NCBI GenBank assembly: GCA_009694085.1
Contig: SHVW01000007.1
Location: forward strand, 1-47,325
Origin: Alphaproteobacteria bacterium
GTDB taxonomy: Bacteria > Pseudomonadota > Alphaproteobacteria > SHVW01
DNA: 47,325 nucleotides
Direction of reading: 5' to 3'
Every line of letters begins with the position of its first letter. The stretch's first letter is position 1. A model generated the notes under the pieces. The model had not been told where the DNA came from. It searched no databases and was given only the letters and a program-made list of their open reading frames with translations. A program made the translations under genes and the position numbers. This document shows positions 16,492 to 24,221 of the stretch, piece after piece.

Positions 16492-17490
16492 ATGAAAAAG
16501 TCACACATCGTTTGGGGTCTTGTATTCACAGCCGTTCTGGCGCTGGCGCCAGCCTTGGCCGAGGCAGCCGCCGGCCGGTCGTCGAGCCAGGGTAGCCGCG
16601 GGTCGCGCACCGATCAGGCCGTGCCGCAGACCCAGACGGCGCCCCAGGCGGCGCGCCCTATGGAGCGTAGCGCCACCCAACCGCAAGCGGCTCAACCGGC
16701 GCGCCCCAACCAGCCCGCCGCAGCCCCGGCGGCAGCGGCCCAGCCCTCTTGGTTCCAGCGTAATCCTTTCATGGCCGGCATGATGGGCGGCCTGATCGGC
16801 GCCGGCATCGGCGGGATGCTGTTCGGCGGCGGTCTGTTCCCCGAGGGCGGTCTTGGCGGCATGAGCGGCATGCTCGGCTTGCTGCTTCAGATCGCACTCA
16901 TCGGCGGCATTGCCTATCTCGCGATCTCCTTCTTCCGCCGGCGCTCTCAGGCCCAGGCGGGGATGCAGCCGGCTTATGCCGGCGCCGGCGCCACGGGCGG
17001 CACGATGGAGCGCCGCTCGCTCGACCTGAACCCCACGAGCGGGTCCGCCGGCGGCGCGGCGCCCCAGCCGAGCGATGGCGGCAAGGACGAGATCGGCGTT
17101 ACGGATGCCGATTTGGGCCATTTCGAAAAGATGCTGATCGAAATCCAGCGCGCCTGGTCCATGTCGGACGCCAAGGCGCTGGCAGCCCAAGTCACGCCTG
17201 AAATGCTGTCCTACTTTAACGAGCAGCTGGCCGACGAGTCGCGCCGGGGCGTCAAGACCGTGACCGAACAGGTCGCGCTCGAATCCGGCTCGATCGCCGA
17301 AGCCTGGGCCGAGGGCAATGCGGAGTATGCCACCGTGGCGCTCCGCTTCGGCGCGCTCGACTACGGCGTCGATCGCTCCGGCCGCCTGGTCGAAGGGTCC
17401 AACACGGCGCCCACGACCATGACCGAAGTGTGGACCTTCGTGCGTCCGCGCGGCGGCGCGTGGTCGCTGTCGGCCATCCAGCAGGCCTAA
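16492..17490 (+). CDS. Secreted/membrane Tim44-like domain protein
   Basis: A 332-aa protein. Residues 1-27 are a Sec signal or anchor (MKKSHIVWGLVFTAVLAL…), followed by a Gln/Pro/Ala-rich disordered stretch to about 85. Next come a Gly/Met-rich hydrophobic segment (GMMGGLIGAGIGGMLFGG) and a second helix (LLLQIALIGGIAYLAISFF), then after a linker a Tim44-like fold from about 205 (DLGHFEKMLIEIQRAWSM … TEVWTFVRPRGGAWSLSAIQQA). Tim44-like domains contact membranes or translocation machinery; the bacterial role is not known. GGGAGG lies 8 nt before the chosen ATG (16492). The gene is followed by a terminator hairpin. Confidence 0.8.
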   Translation: MKKSHIVWGLVFTAVLALAPALAEAAAGRSSSQGSRGSRTDQAVPQTQTAPQAARPMERSATQPQAAQPARPNQPAAAPAAAAQPSWFQRNPFMAGMMGGLIGAGIGGMLFGGGLFPEGGLGGMSGMLGLLLQIALIGGIAYLAISFFRRRSQAQAGMQPAYAGAGATGGTMERRSLDLNPTSGSAGGAAPQPSDGGKDEIGVTDADLGHFEKMLIEIQRAWSMSDAKALAAQVTPEMLSYFNEQLADESRRGVKTVTEQVALESGSIAEAWAEGNAEYATVALRFGALDYGVDRSGRLVEGSNTAPTTMTEVWTFVRPRGGAWSLSAIQQA

Positions 17491-17511
17491 TCGCTTTACG
17501 CTTGTTCTGCC

Positions 17512-17553
17512 GAAACCCCTCTCTCGCGCAAGCGGGGGAGGGGTTTCTCTTTG
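17512..17553 (+). terminator. Rho-independent terminator after the Tim44-like gene
   Basis: GAAACCCCTC (17512-17521) pairs perfectly with GAGGGGTTTC (17538-17547), the stem extending inward with T-G and C-G pairs, followed by TCTCTTTG. It lies between two convergent genes. The T tract is weak, so termination on the plus strand is likely but modest. No comparable T tract follows on the minus strand. Confidence 0.65.
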
Positions 17554-17556
17554 CCC

Positions 17557-20001
17557 TCAGGCTTTGATCCGCTCGCTCCGCGGATCGTAGAGCGGCCCTA
17601 TCTGCAACCGCGCCGGCACCCGGCGGGTCGCCACTTCAAGCTCGTAGCTTCCGGTCCGGAGATAGTCGTCGCCGACGCCATCGGGATTGCGGACATATCC
17701 GAGCCCGATATTGGTCCCGACCGTATAGCCCCAGCCGCCGCTGCTCAGCCAGCCGACCCGTTCGCCATTGCGATAGATGGTCTCCCGGCCGAGTAGGGTG
17801 ACGGTTGGGTCGTCGACCGTGAAGGTGGTCAGCCGGCGAGCGAGCGATTGCCCGCGCTGGGCCTCGATCGCTTCGCGTCCCAGGAACGGCGTGTTCGCGC
17901 GCAGCTTGACGGCCCAACCCAGCCCCGCCTCGAGCGGCGTATAATCCGGCCCGATATCCGAGCCCCAGGCGCGATAGGCTTTCTCCAGGCGCAAGGATTC
18001 GATGGCGCGATAGCCAGCGTTTGCGATGCTGTGAGCCGCACCGGCCGTCATCAAAGCATCATAGACAGAGGTGGCCGAGGCCGTGGGAACATGAAGCTCC
18101 CAGCCAAGTTCTCCCACATAGGTCACGCGCAGCGCATGAACAGGCGCACCCGCGATGGCGACCGTGCGGACCCGGCCGAAGGGGAAGGCGGCATTGGACA
18201 CGTCGTCGCGCGTGACCGCTTGGAGCACATCGCGCGCCCGGGGCCCCATCAGGGATAGGGTTGCGAATTCGCCCGTCACGTCGATCAGTCGAGCGTCGCA
18301 ATCCAGCGGCAGGTTGCGCTCGATCCAATCGCGGTCATGGGTGGCAAAGGCGGTGCCCGTGACGATGTAGTAGCGGTCCTCCGCCAACCGCGAAACCGTC
18401 AGGTCGCATTCGATACCGCCCCGGCGGTTCAGCATCTGGGTATAGACGAGGCTGCCCGGTGCCCGGGTAACATCCCCGGCGCATATCCATAACAACGCAC
18501 GTTCGGCATCGCGGCCGGCCACCATGAACTTGGCGAAGCTGGTCTGGTCGAACAGCGCGACCCGTTCGCGCACGGCGCGATGCTCGCGCCCGACGGCCTC
18601 GAACCAATTGGCCCGACCGAAGCTGGGCTCGTCCTTGGCGGTTTCGCCCGTGTTGGCGAACCAATTCGGCCGTTCCCAACCGAATTTCGAGCCGAATACC
18701 GCGCCTGCGGCCTTCAATCGCTCATAGAGCGGCGAGGTTCGCCAGGGCCGCGCGGTCTCGTATTCCTCATGGGGCCAGGCGACCGTGTAGTGTTTGCCAT
18801 AGGCCTCCAAGGTGCGTGTCAGTGCAAAATCCCGGTCGCGATGAGGTTGGCCGAAACGGCGGATATCCACGGGCCAGAGATCCATAGGCGGCTCGCCCGC
18901 TGCGATCCATTCGGCCAGAGCCTTGCCCGCCCCGCCGGCGGATGCGATGCCGAAGGCATTGAAACCGGCGCCGACGTAGAAATTGGCCAGCTCCGGCGCC
19001 GCGCCCAAAATGAAATTGCCATCGGGCGTGAAAGATTCCGGGCCGTTGATGAGCTGCTTGATGCCGGCGGTCTGCAAGGCCGGTACACGGGCCAGCGCTT
19101 GGACCATCAGGGGCTCGAAATGATCCCAATTGCTGTCGAGCAGGGTGAAATGAAATCCTTCGGGAATGCCGTCGAGTGCCCAGGGAATGGGGTTGGGCTC
19201 GTAGCCGCCCATGACCAACCCACCCACTTCCTCCTTGAAATAAATCAGGCGATCGGGATCGCGCATCGTGGGCAGGTTGCGCGGCAATCCGGGAACCAGC
19301 TCTGTTACAAGGTATTGGTGCTGAACCGATTGCAGCGGTACGGAAACCCCGGCCATGGCGCCGATATCGCGCGCCCATTGCCCGCCGCAATTGACGACGA
19401 CTTCGCTATCGATATCGCCAGCTTCGGTCGACACGCCAACGGCTCGGCCCTTATCCGTACGGATCGCGGTGACTGCGCAATCCTCGAAAATGGCGACACC
19501 GGCCTGTCGCGCACCCCGAGCCAACGCCGCCGTGATGTCCGATGGGTTGGCCTGGCCGTCCGTGGGCAGGAAAACCGCACCGACCACGTCGTCGACTAAC
19601 ATAGCAGGCCACAGGTCTCGCGCCTGTTTGGCCGTCAGCACCTCGACGGCAAGGCCGAAGCTCCGCGCCGTGGTCGCCTGGCGCTCCAGTTCGATCATGC
19701 GCGCGGGCGTGCAGGCGAGCCTAAGCCCGCCCGATTGCTTCCAGCCCGTGGCCTGGCCGGTTTCCGCCTCAAGCCGCGCGTAGAGTTCGACCGAATGGGT
19801 CAGCAGCCGGGTGATATTGGCGGAGCTGCGGAGCTGGCCGACCAGGCCGGCGGCGTGAAAGGTCGAGCCGCTGGTCAGCTTCTTGCGTTCGAGCAAGACG
19901 ATGTCGCGCCAGCCGCACCGGGCCAGGTGATAGGCGGTCGAGCAACCAATGATGCCGCCACCGATAATGATGGCGCGCGCGTGGCGCGGTGGCGCGCTCA
20001 T
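17557..20001 (-). CDS. GcvT-fused FAD-dependent oxidoreductase (dimethylglycine/sarcosine dehydrogenase family), copy 2
   Basis: An 814-aa paralogue of the gene at 1608-4043 with the same domain order: FAD motif IIIGGGIIG (11-19), TSGSTFHAAG with the FAD-linking His at about 49, a FAO-type linker, and a GcvT-like C-terminal domain (VHALRVTYVGELGWELHVP; FLGREAIEAQRG). The predicted reaction is oxidative demethylation of an N-methylated substrate with transfer of the carbon to tetrahydrofolate. Divergence from copy 1 suggests a different substrate. The ATG at 20001 is chosen over 20034 because it overlaps, as ATGA, the stop of an upstream reading frame that looks like a choline-kinase remnant. 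The copy is otherwise intact. Confidence 0.86.
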   Translation of the reverse strand: MSAPPRHARAIIIGGGIIGCSTAYHLARCGWRDIVLLERKKLTSGSTFHAAGLVGQLRSSANITRLLTHSVELYARLEAETGQATGWKQSGGLRLACTPARMIELERQATTARSFGLAVEVLTAKQARDLWPAMLVDDVVGAVFLPTDGQANPSDITAALARGARQAGVAIFEDCAVTAIRTDKGRAVGVSTEAGDIDSEVVVNCGGQWARDIGAMAGVSVPLQSVQHQYLVTELVPGLPRNLPTMRDPDRLIYFKEEVGGLVMGGYEPNPIPWALDGIPEGFHFTLLDSNWDHFEPLMVQALARVPALQTAGIKQLINGPESFTPDGNFILGAAPELANFYVGAGFNAFGIASAGGAGKALAEWIAAGEPPMDLWPVDIRRFGQPHRDRDFALTRTLEAYGKHYTVAWPHEEYETARPWRTSPLYERLKAAGAVFGSKFGWERPNWFANTGETAKDEPSFGRANWFEAVGREHRAVRERVALFDQTSFAKFMVAGRDAERALLWICAGDVTRAPGSLVYTQMLNRRGGIECDLTVSRLAEDRYYIVTGTAFATHDRDWIERNLPLDCDARLIDVTGEFATLSLMGPRARDVLQAVTRDDVSNAAFPFGRVRTVAIAGAPVHALRVTYVGELGWELHVPTASATSVYDALMTAGAAHSIANAGYRAIESLRLEKAYRAWGSDIGPDYTPLEAGLGWAVKLRANTPFLGREAIEAQRGQSLARRLTTFTVDDPTVTLLGRETIYRNGERVGWLSSGGWGYTVGTNIGLGYVRNPDGVGDDYLRTGSYELEVATRRVPARLQIGPLYDPRSERIKA

Positions 20002-20192
20002 GTTTGCCCCCATTGCCCCCGATAGTCCGACCATGCCCGCTCGAAACGGGCGAGGTTGAGGTCGGCATAGTGACCGAAATCATGGTCGACAGGCGAGCGT
20101 AATTCCGATGCCATGCCCCACATCGCCTCGCGCATCGGCGAGGCGTCTGAGGAATATCGCATCGGGCGGGCAGGCGTCCTGTCCGCCGTCAT
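19998..20192 (-). pseudogene. C-terminal remnant of a choline/ethanolamine-kinase-like phosphotransferase
   Basis: A 64-codon frame whose latter part reads MREAMWGMASELRSPVDHD and then FGHYADLNLARFERA. This strongly resembles the last helices of choline kinase/aminoglycoside phosphotransferase family proteins (typical pattern LRExMWSxVSExxxxxDFDYxxYxxxNLARFE). The normal protein is about 300 residues. Upstream of here there is no room for the rest, because a divergent RidA-like gene begins at 20256. The stop codon overlaps the flavoprotein start by 4 nt (ATGA), so the old operon junction is preserved while the kinase body is gone. It may now be a leader ORF that couples translation. Identification is from memory of the family. 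Confidence 0.5.
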
Positions 20193-20255
20193 GGCCGATC
20201 GCGTTACGTTGAGCTAGCATGGCCCACCCATATCGATACCGGAGGCACCAAAATC

Positions 20256-20720
20256 ATGAGCAAGAAACTCAACCCCAGCACCGTTGCGCCGCCCTTCTCG
20301 CGCTATAGTCAAGGCGTGGTAACCGACCCGGGCGCACGCTGGCTCCATGTGTCCGGCCAGGTCGGCGTGCGCCCCGACGGCAGCCTTGCCGGGGGGTTTG
20401 AGGCGCAATACGAGCAGGCGCTCAAGAACGTCCTCGCAATCGTCCAGGCCGCCGGCATGAAGACGGGCGATATCATCAAGCTTGTTACTTACATGATGGA
20501 TGGCAGCCAGGTGCCGAAGGCGCGCGGCATTCGGCAAGGCTTGATGGGCGACGCGGCGCCGGCCTCGACTCTGGTGCTGGTTGCCGGACTGGCCAGCCCG
20601 ACCTGGCTGGTCGAGATCGAGGCGATTGCCGCCAAGGCCGTTCCCGCAGCGAAGGCGGCGGCGAAGAAGCCGACGGCGCGCAAGTCGGCGCCGAAGAAGA
20701 AGCCCCGGGGGCGGCGGTAG
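20256..20720 (+). CDS. RidA/YjgF-family protein lacking the catalytic Arg, with a basic tail
   Basis: A 154-aa protein; residues 1-128 are a RidA trimer fold (FSRYSQGVVTDPGARWLHVSGQVG; YEQALKNVLAIVQAAGMKTGDIIKLVTYM; VEIEAIAAKA). In enamine/imine deaminase RidA the motif is PARSCVEV, with Arg105 essential; here it is PASTLVLV, with Ser in that place, so the 2-aminoacrylate deaminase activity is unlikely and it falls in another Rid subgroup. Residues 129-154 (AKAAAKKPTARKSAPKKK and PRGRR) are an Ala/Lys/Arg tail resembling histone H1-like tails, suggesting nucleic-acid or surface binding. It is divergent from the flavoprotein gene and followed by a dehydroquinase gene. Confidence 0.78.
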   Translation: MSKKLNPSTVAPPFSRYSQGVVTDPGARWLHVSGQVGVRPDGSLAGGFEAQYEQALKNVLAIVQAAGMKTGDIIKLVTYMMDGSQVPKARGIRQGLMGDAAPASTLVLVAGLASPTWLVEIEAIAAKAVPAAKAAAKKPTARKSAPKKKPRGRR

Positions 20721-20834
20721 CGGCTCTGCCATGGCCACCGACCGCGTTTGCGCAATCGGGTGGCCCGGGCGCATTGACGATAGGCGCGGGCGGGGTTAGG
20801 ACCGATCATCAACACGACAAGGCAGATCAGTGCG

Positions 20835-21323
20835 ATGAAACCCAAGATCATGGTGCTCAACGGCCCCAACCTGAACATGCTTGGCACGCGCCAGCCCGAG
20901 ATTTATGGCTACGACACGCTGGCCGACATCGAGGGCCGGTTGCGTAAGCTTGCGAAAGTTCACGGCCTCGACCTCGCCTTCCGTCAGTCCAACCACGAGG
21001 GCGAGCTTGTCACCTGGATTCAAGAAGCGCGCACGAGTTGCGCCGGCATCATCATCAACCCCGCGGCTTATACCCATACCTCGGTTGCTATCCTCGATGC
21101 CCTGCTGACCTGCGACATGCCGGTGATCGAGCTGCACCTGTCCAACCCGCACACACGGGAAGAGTTCCGCCATCGTTCCTTCGTGTCGCCGATCGTGAAG
21201 GGCATCATCTGCGGGTTCGGCGCCCACGGCTATGAGTTGGCTTTCGAGGCGGTAGCGCGTCTGGTTGGGCCGAAATCGGGCATGCGCCAGGTCGCAGGCA
21301 AGAAAGGCAGAAGTGCGGCCTAG
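20835..21323 (+). CDS. aroQ: Type II 3-dehydroquinate dehydratase
   Basis: A 162-aa enzyme of the shikimate pathway or of quinate breakdown, converting 3-dehydroquinate to 3-dehydroshikimate. Family signatures are complete: [18 protein letters not shown] (catalytic Arg and Tyr), [26 protein letters not shown] (Asn and His), and [17 protein letters not shown] (His and Arg). The length is slightly above the usual ~145-150 because of a basic tail (GKKGRSAA). It lies 115 nt after the RidA-like gene on the same strand and 20 kb from aroB/aroK, so it may serve catabolism or be the only dehydroquinase; the window cannot decide. Confidence 0.87.
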   Translation: MKPKIMVLNGPNLNMLGTRQPEIYGYDTLADIEGRLRKLAKVHGLDLAFRQSNHEGELVTWIQEARTSCAGIIINPAAYTHTSVAILDALLTCDMPVIELHLSNPHTREEFRHRSFVSPIVKGIICGFGAHGYELAFEAVARLVGPKSGMRQVAGKKGRSAA

Positions 21324-21480
21324 GTGCTAAATTGCTGGGGCCGTTGGGTGTTCGGCCTTTACGACTTGTTAACTGCGTTCGTGCTCAAATCGACTGGTGA
21401 CGAGTCGGCATGTCGTCATGCGGGCTCCCCCCGAAGCACTGGTTAGCAGTCAAGCCAACACCAGATTGGAACGAGTTACT

Positions 21481-21669
21481 ATGAGTCTTGCAGCCGCATC
21501 CAACCCACCCAAGCCAAAGGGCGAGGCCGGCCCGCGTGGCACGGCCCACTGCCGGAACATCGATGATGTCTATGGCCTGGAGTCCCGCCGGCTCATCGGC
21601 CGAGTTCTGGCGCCCTACCTGGACGAGATGTGGTTGACCCCGATCGAACTGCTGCACGGTTACGAGTAA
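21481..21669 (+). CDS. Hypothetical small protein, 62 aa
   Basis: An unrecognised soluble protein (MSLAAASNPPKPKGEAG … ELLHGYE). The track starts it at 21397, but the ATG at 21481 follows a GGAACGAG stretch by a few bases and looks better. There is no signal peptide or membrane helix; the C-terminal half (ESRRLIGRVLAPYLDEMWLT) could form one amphipathic helix. It lies 100 nt before the PilZ-like gene on the same strand, with no reading frame joining the two. Coding status is uncertain. Confidence 0.4.
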   Translation: MSLAAASNPPKPKGEAGPRGTAHCRNIDDVYGLESRRLIGRVLAPYLDEMWLTPIELLHGYE

Positions 21670-21769
21670 GGCTTGGCGCTGACCAATTCCGGCAGCCGGC
21701 TGGCGGGATATGTGCAGCAGGTAGGCCATCGCTCAGGTTTCGGGGACGGGGCAGTCTGCCAGCGATCGC

Positions 21770-23029
21770 GTGCGCGATTTGTTCGTTTACACCGATGCCA
21801 TCTTTTCGAATGCCAAGAAGCTCGTGCTCGATCTCAGCGATGCCGCATTGTCGGTCAATCTTCTGAATGTGCTGTGCGCGAATAGTAGCGATCTGAAACC
21901 GGCTTTTGCTGCTCTGACGCATCTTTTGAGGGGCGCCACGAGTTGGACCGACAAGATCGAGCGCCTGCTGCCCCTAGGCGAGGGCAAGCTGACGCCGGCG
22001 GCGCTTGGCGCGTTCGATGACTTGTTGAGTGAGATCTTGGCGCGGCCGGCCGTCCTCGACGATCTCTATGGCGCCACGGAAGCCCGCGAGGCGCGCATTT
22101 TACGCTTGCTGGCAATGGCTGAGCGTACGGCCCCGCCGGGCCCGCCCGGCGCGACGGAGCCGGCTCGGCAGAAGCTTGTCAGGTTTTTAGGTACGTTCGA
22201 TTTACCGCTCTGCCGTGCGGTGTTGATGGCCCATGTCAAGCGCGTCATGGATTTGCCGGGCATCTTTGCCTCGCGCTCCCCGACGGAGGAGCTGGCGGCG
22301 CTACAGCGCATGTTGAAGCTGTTCTCGAAGATCGATCCCGCCATCGGTCGGGCAGATATAATTGCATCGATCGAGGCCCGGGTGGGCCGTCTGATCACGC
22401 CTGATATGATGGGCAAGCTCGTGCCGGAGGGGGCGCCCCAATTTCGCAAGATCGCTCTGGTCTTGGATCTGTACGACGAGGTGCCCGGTGAGGTCGCGCG
22501 CACGGCATTGATCAAATTCCTCAATCTCTTGTTCGACGAGGGTAGCCTGACGCGCGCGATGCAGAGCAGTAAGCAGACACCCGCGGAAACGGCGCAGGAG
22601 CTGGACAGCTTGATGGGGCGTATCAACACGGGCTCCACACCGAAGCCGGCACGCCAGCTACTTGTGGAGCGGTTGCTTGCCTGCATTGCGAAGTTGCATG
22701 CTGCAAGTATAGATATGCGGGGGAGTTCGCGTGCCGCGGGCGGTGTCGGCGACTATGTGATCGTCCGAGACGAGCGGGTCGATCTCGTGAACTGGAGCAC
22801 CGTCGGCGTTCTCTTCGGGCCGGTCATGGGCAAGTACATGGTGAACCAAAAGCTCCGGCTGGCCCTCAGAGTCCACACAAACAAAGGGCCGGTGCAGTTC
22901 GATACCGACATTGAGATCGTCCGCGTCCAGAATGGGCAGGTCGCGGCGCGATATTTTTGCGTGCGCAATCAGGACGATCAGATGGTCAAGGCCCACTTTG
23001 CCTTTGTCGCCAAGACCAAGAAGAGTTAG
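21770..23029 (+). CDS. Hypothetical protein with a PilZ-like C-terminal domain
   Basis: A 419-aa soluble protein. The first ~320 residues are almost entirely helical and unrecognised, with Leu-rich stretches (LLNVLCANSSDLKPAFAALTHLLR; ELAALQRMLKLFSKI). The last ~95 residues are beta-rich and contain VDLVNWSTVGVLFGP, which matches the [D/N]-x-S-x-x-G element of PilZ domains, followed by strands LRLALRVHT and VQFDTDIEIVRVQNGQVAARYF. The Arg-rich R-x-x-x-R segment that contacts cyclic di-GMP is not clear, so nucleotide binding is doubtful. The start is a GTG at 21770; the frame is open only back to 21725 and has no ATG there. The PilZ assignment is tentative. Confidence 0.65.
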   Translation: MRDLFVYTDAIFSNAKKLVLDLSDAALSVNLLNVLCANSSDLKPAFAALTHLLRGATSWTDKIERLLPLGEGKLTPAALGAFDDLLSEILARPAVLDDLYGATEAREARILRLLAMAERTAPPGPPGATEPARQKLVRFLGTFDLPLCRAVLMAHVKRVMDLPGIFASRSPTEELAALQRMLKLFSKIDPAIGRADIIASIEARVGRLITPDMMGKLVPEGAPQFRKIALVLDLYDEVPGEVARTALIKFLNLLFDEGSLTRAMQSSKQTPAETAQELDSLMGRINTGSTPKPARQLLVERLLACIAKLHAASIDMRGSSRAAGGVGDYVIVRDERVDLVNWSTVGVLFGPVMGKYMVNQKLRLALRVHTNKGPVQFDTDIEIVRVQNGQVAARYFCVRNQDDQMVKAHFAFVAKTKKS

Positions 23030-23156
23030 GGGCAGAGCCCGGGCGCGAGGTGCGGTCGGCGCGGCCGACGAAACTCGGCGACCGCCGTTGCATTCCTCCC
23101 CACACAAGTAATCCGGCCGATGCTATATTCCGCGCCCCGACTGACGCGAGGGCGGC

Positions 23157-24215
23157 ATGGAATTCGGCATTCAGTTTTTCCCCGATGTCGGACCCGAAAC
23201 GAAGGCGGCCGATGCCTATTTTCGGGAATGTCTCGACCTGACGGGGCTATGCGATGCGCTGGGCTACAGCCATGTCCGCACGGTCGAGCATTACTTCAAC
23301 GCCTATGGCGGCTACAGCCCCAATCCGATCGTGTTCCTGGCCGCGGCGGCGCAGCGCACGGCGCGGGCCCGCCTGATCACGGGCGCGGTGCTGCCCGTAT
23401 TCAACAACCCGCTCAAACTAGCGGGCGAGATCGGCATGCTCGATGCCATTTCGGGCGGCCGGTTGGAAGTCGGCTTCGCGCGCGCTTTCCTGCCCCATGA
23501 GTTCCGGCGTTTTCGGGTCAATGTCAACGAAAGCCGGGCGCGCTTCGAGGAAGGCGTGGAGCAGGTCCGTCGCCTGCTTGAAGACGAGAACGTTTCGATG
23601 GCCGGTCGCTTCCATAGCTTCGAGAACGTCACGTCGCTGCCGCGCCCGACCCAGCTCCCGCGTCCGCCCTTCTGGGTAGCGGCGCTGTCGACGCCGGATA
23701 GTTTCATCAACGCCGGCCGTGCCGCCCATTCGATCATGGCGATCCCCATGGCCGGCGCCAAGATGGCGGAGATGATCGGGCTTTATCGCGAGGCCTGGCG
23801 TTCGGCCGGGCACAAGGGCCAGGGCCGGGTCATGCTCGCCTTCCACATGTTCACGGCGCCGACGCGGGCCGAGGCGGTCGATATCGCGCGCGAACCGCTC
23901 AATCGCTATCTCAAATCCCTCGTCGATGCGGCCAGCGACTGGACGGAGGGGCTGAGTTCCGCCGATTACCCCAATTACGATAAGATCATCGCGAGGCTTC
24001 GTCAGGAGACGTTCGAGACCCAGGTTGAAAAGCGCGCCGCTTGGGTCGGCTCGCCCGCCGACGCGATCGACGCGATCGCCGATTACAACCGCCAACTCGG
24101 CGGCTTCGAAATCGCCTCCATGCAGGTCAACTTCAACACCCTCACTTACGACCAGGCCGCGCGCTCGATGCGGCTGTTCTCCGAACAGGTCATGCCGAAA
24201 TTCAAGAAGGCTTGA
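23157..24215 (+). CDS. LLM-class (luciferase-like) flavin-dependent monooxygenase
   Basis: A 352-aa TIM-barrel of the bacterial luciferase superfamily, which uses reduced FMN or F420 and O2 on varied substrates. Typical elements are MEFGIQFFPDV at the start, HVRTVEHYFNAYGG, RARLITGAVLPVFNNPLKLAGE, the signature DAISGGRLEVGFARAFLPHEF, and WVGSPADAIDAIADY near the end. The length is normal. No flavin reductase gene is adjacent. It is convergent with an FAD oxidoreductase gene, stops 6 nt apart. The substrate is unknown. Confidence 0.85.
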   Translation: MEFGIQFFPDVGPETKAADAYFRECLDLTGLCDALGYSHVRTVEHYFNAYGGYSPNPIVFLAAAAQRTARARLITGAVLPVFNNPLKLAGEIGMLDAISGGRLEVGFARAFLPHEFRRFRVNVNESRARFEEGVEQVRRLLEDENVSMAGRFHSFENVTSLPRPTQLPRPPFWVAALSTPDSFINAGRAAHSIMAIPMAGAKMAEMIGLYREAWRSAGHKGQGRVMLAFHMFTAPTRAEAVDIAREPLNRYLKSLVDAASDWTEGLSSADYPNYDKIIARLRQETFETQVEKRAAWVGSPADAIDAIADYNRQLGGFEIASMQVNFNTLTYDQAARSMRLFSEQVMPKFKKA

Positions 24216-24221
24216 GCGGGG

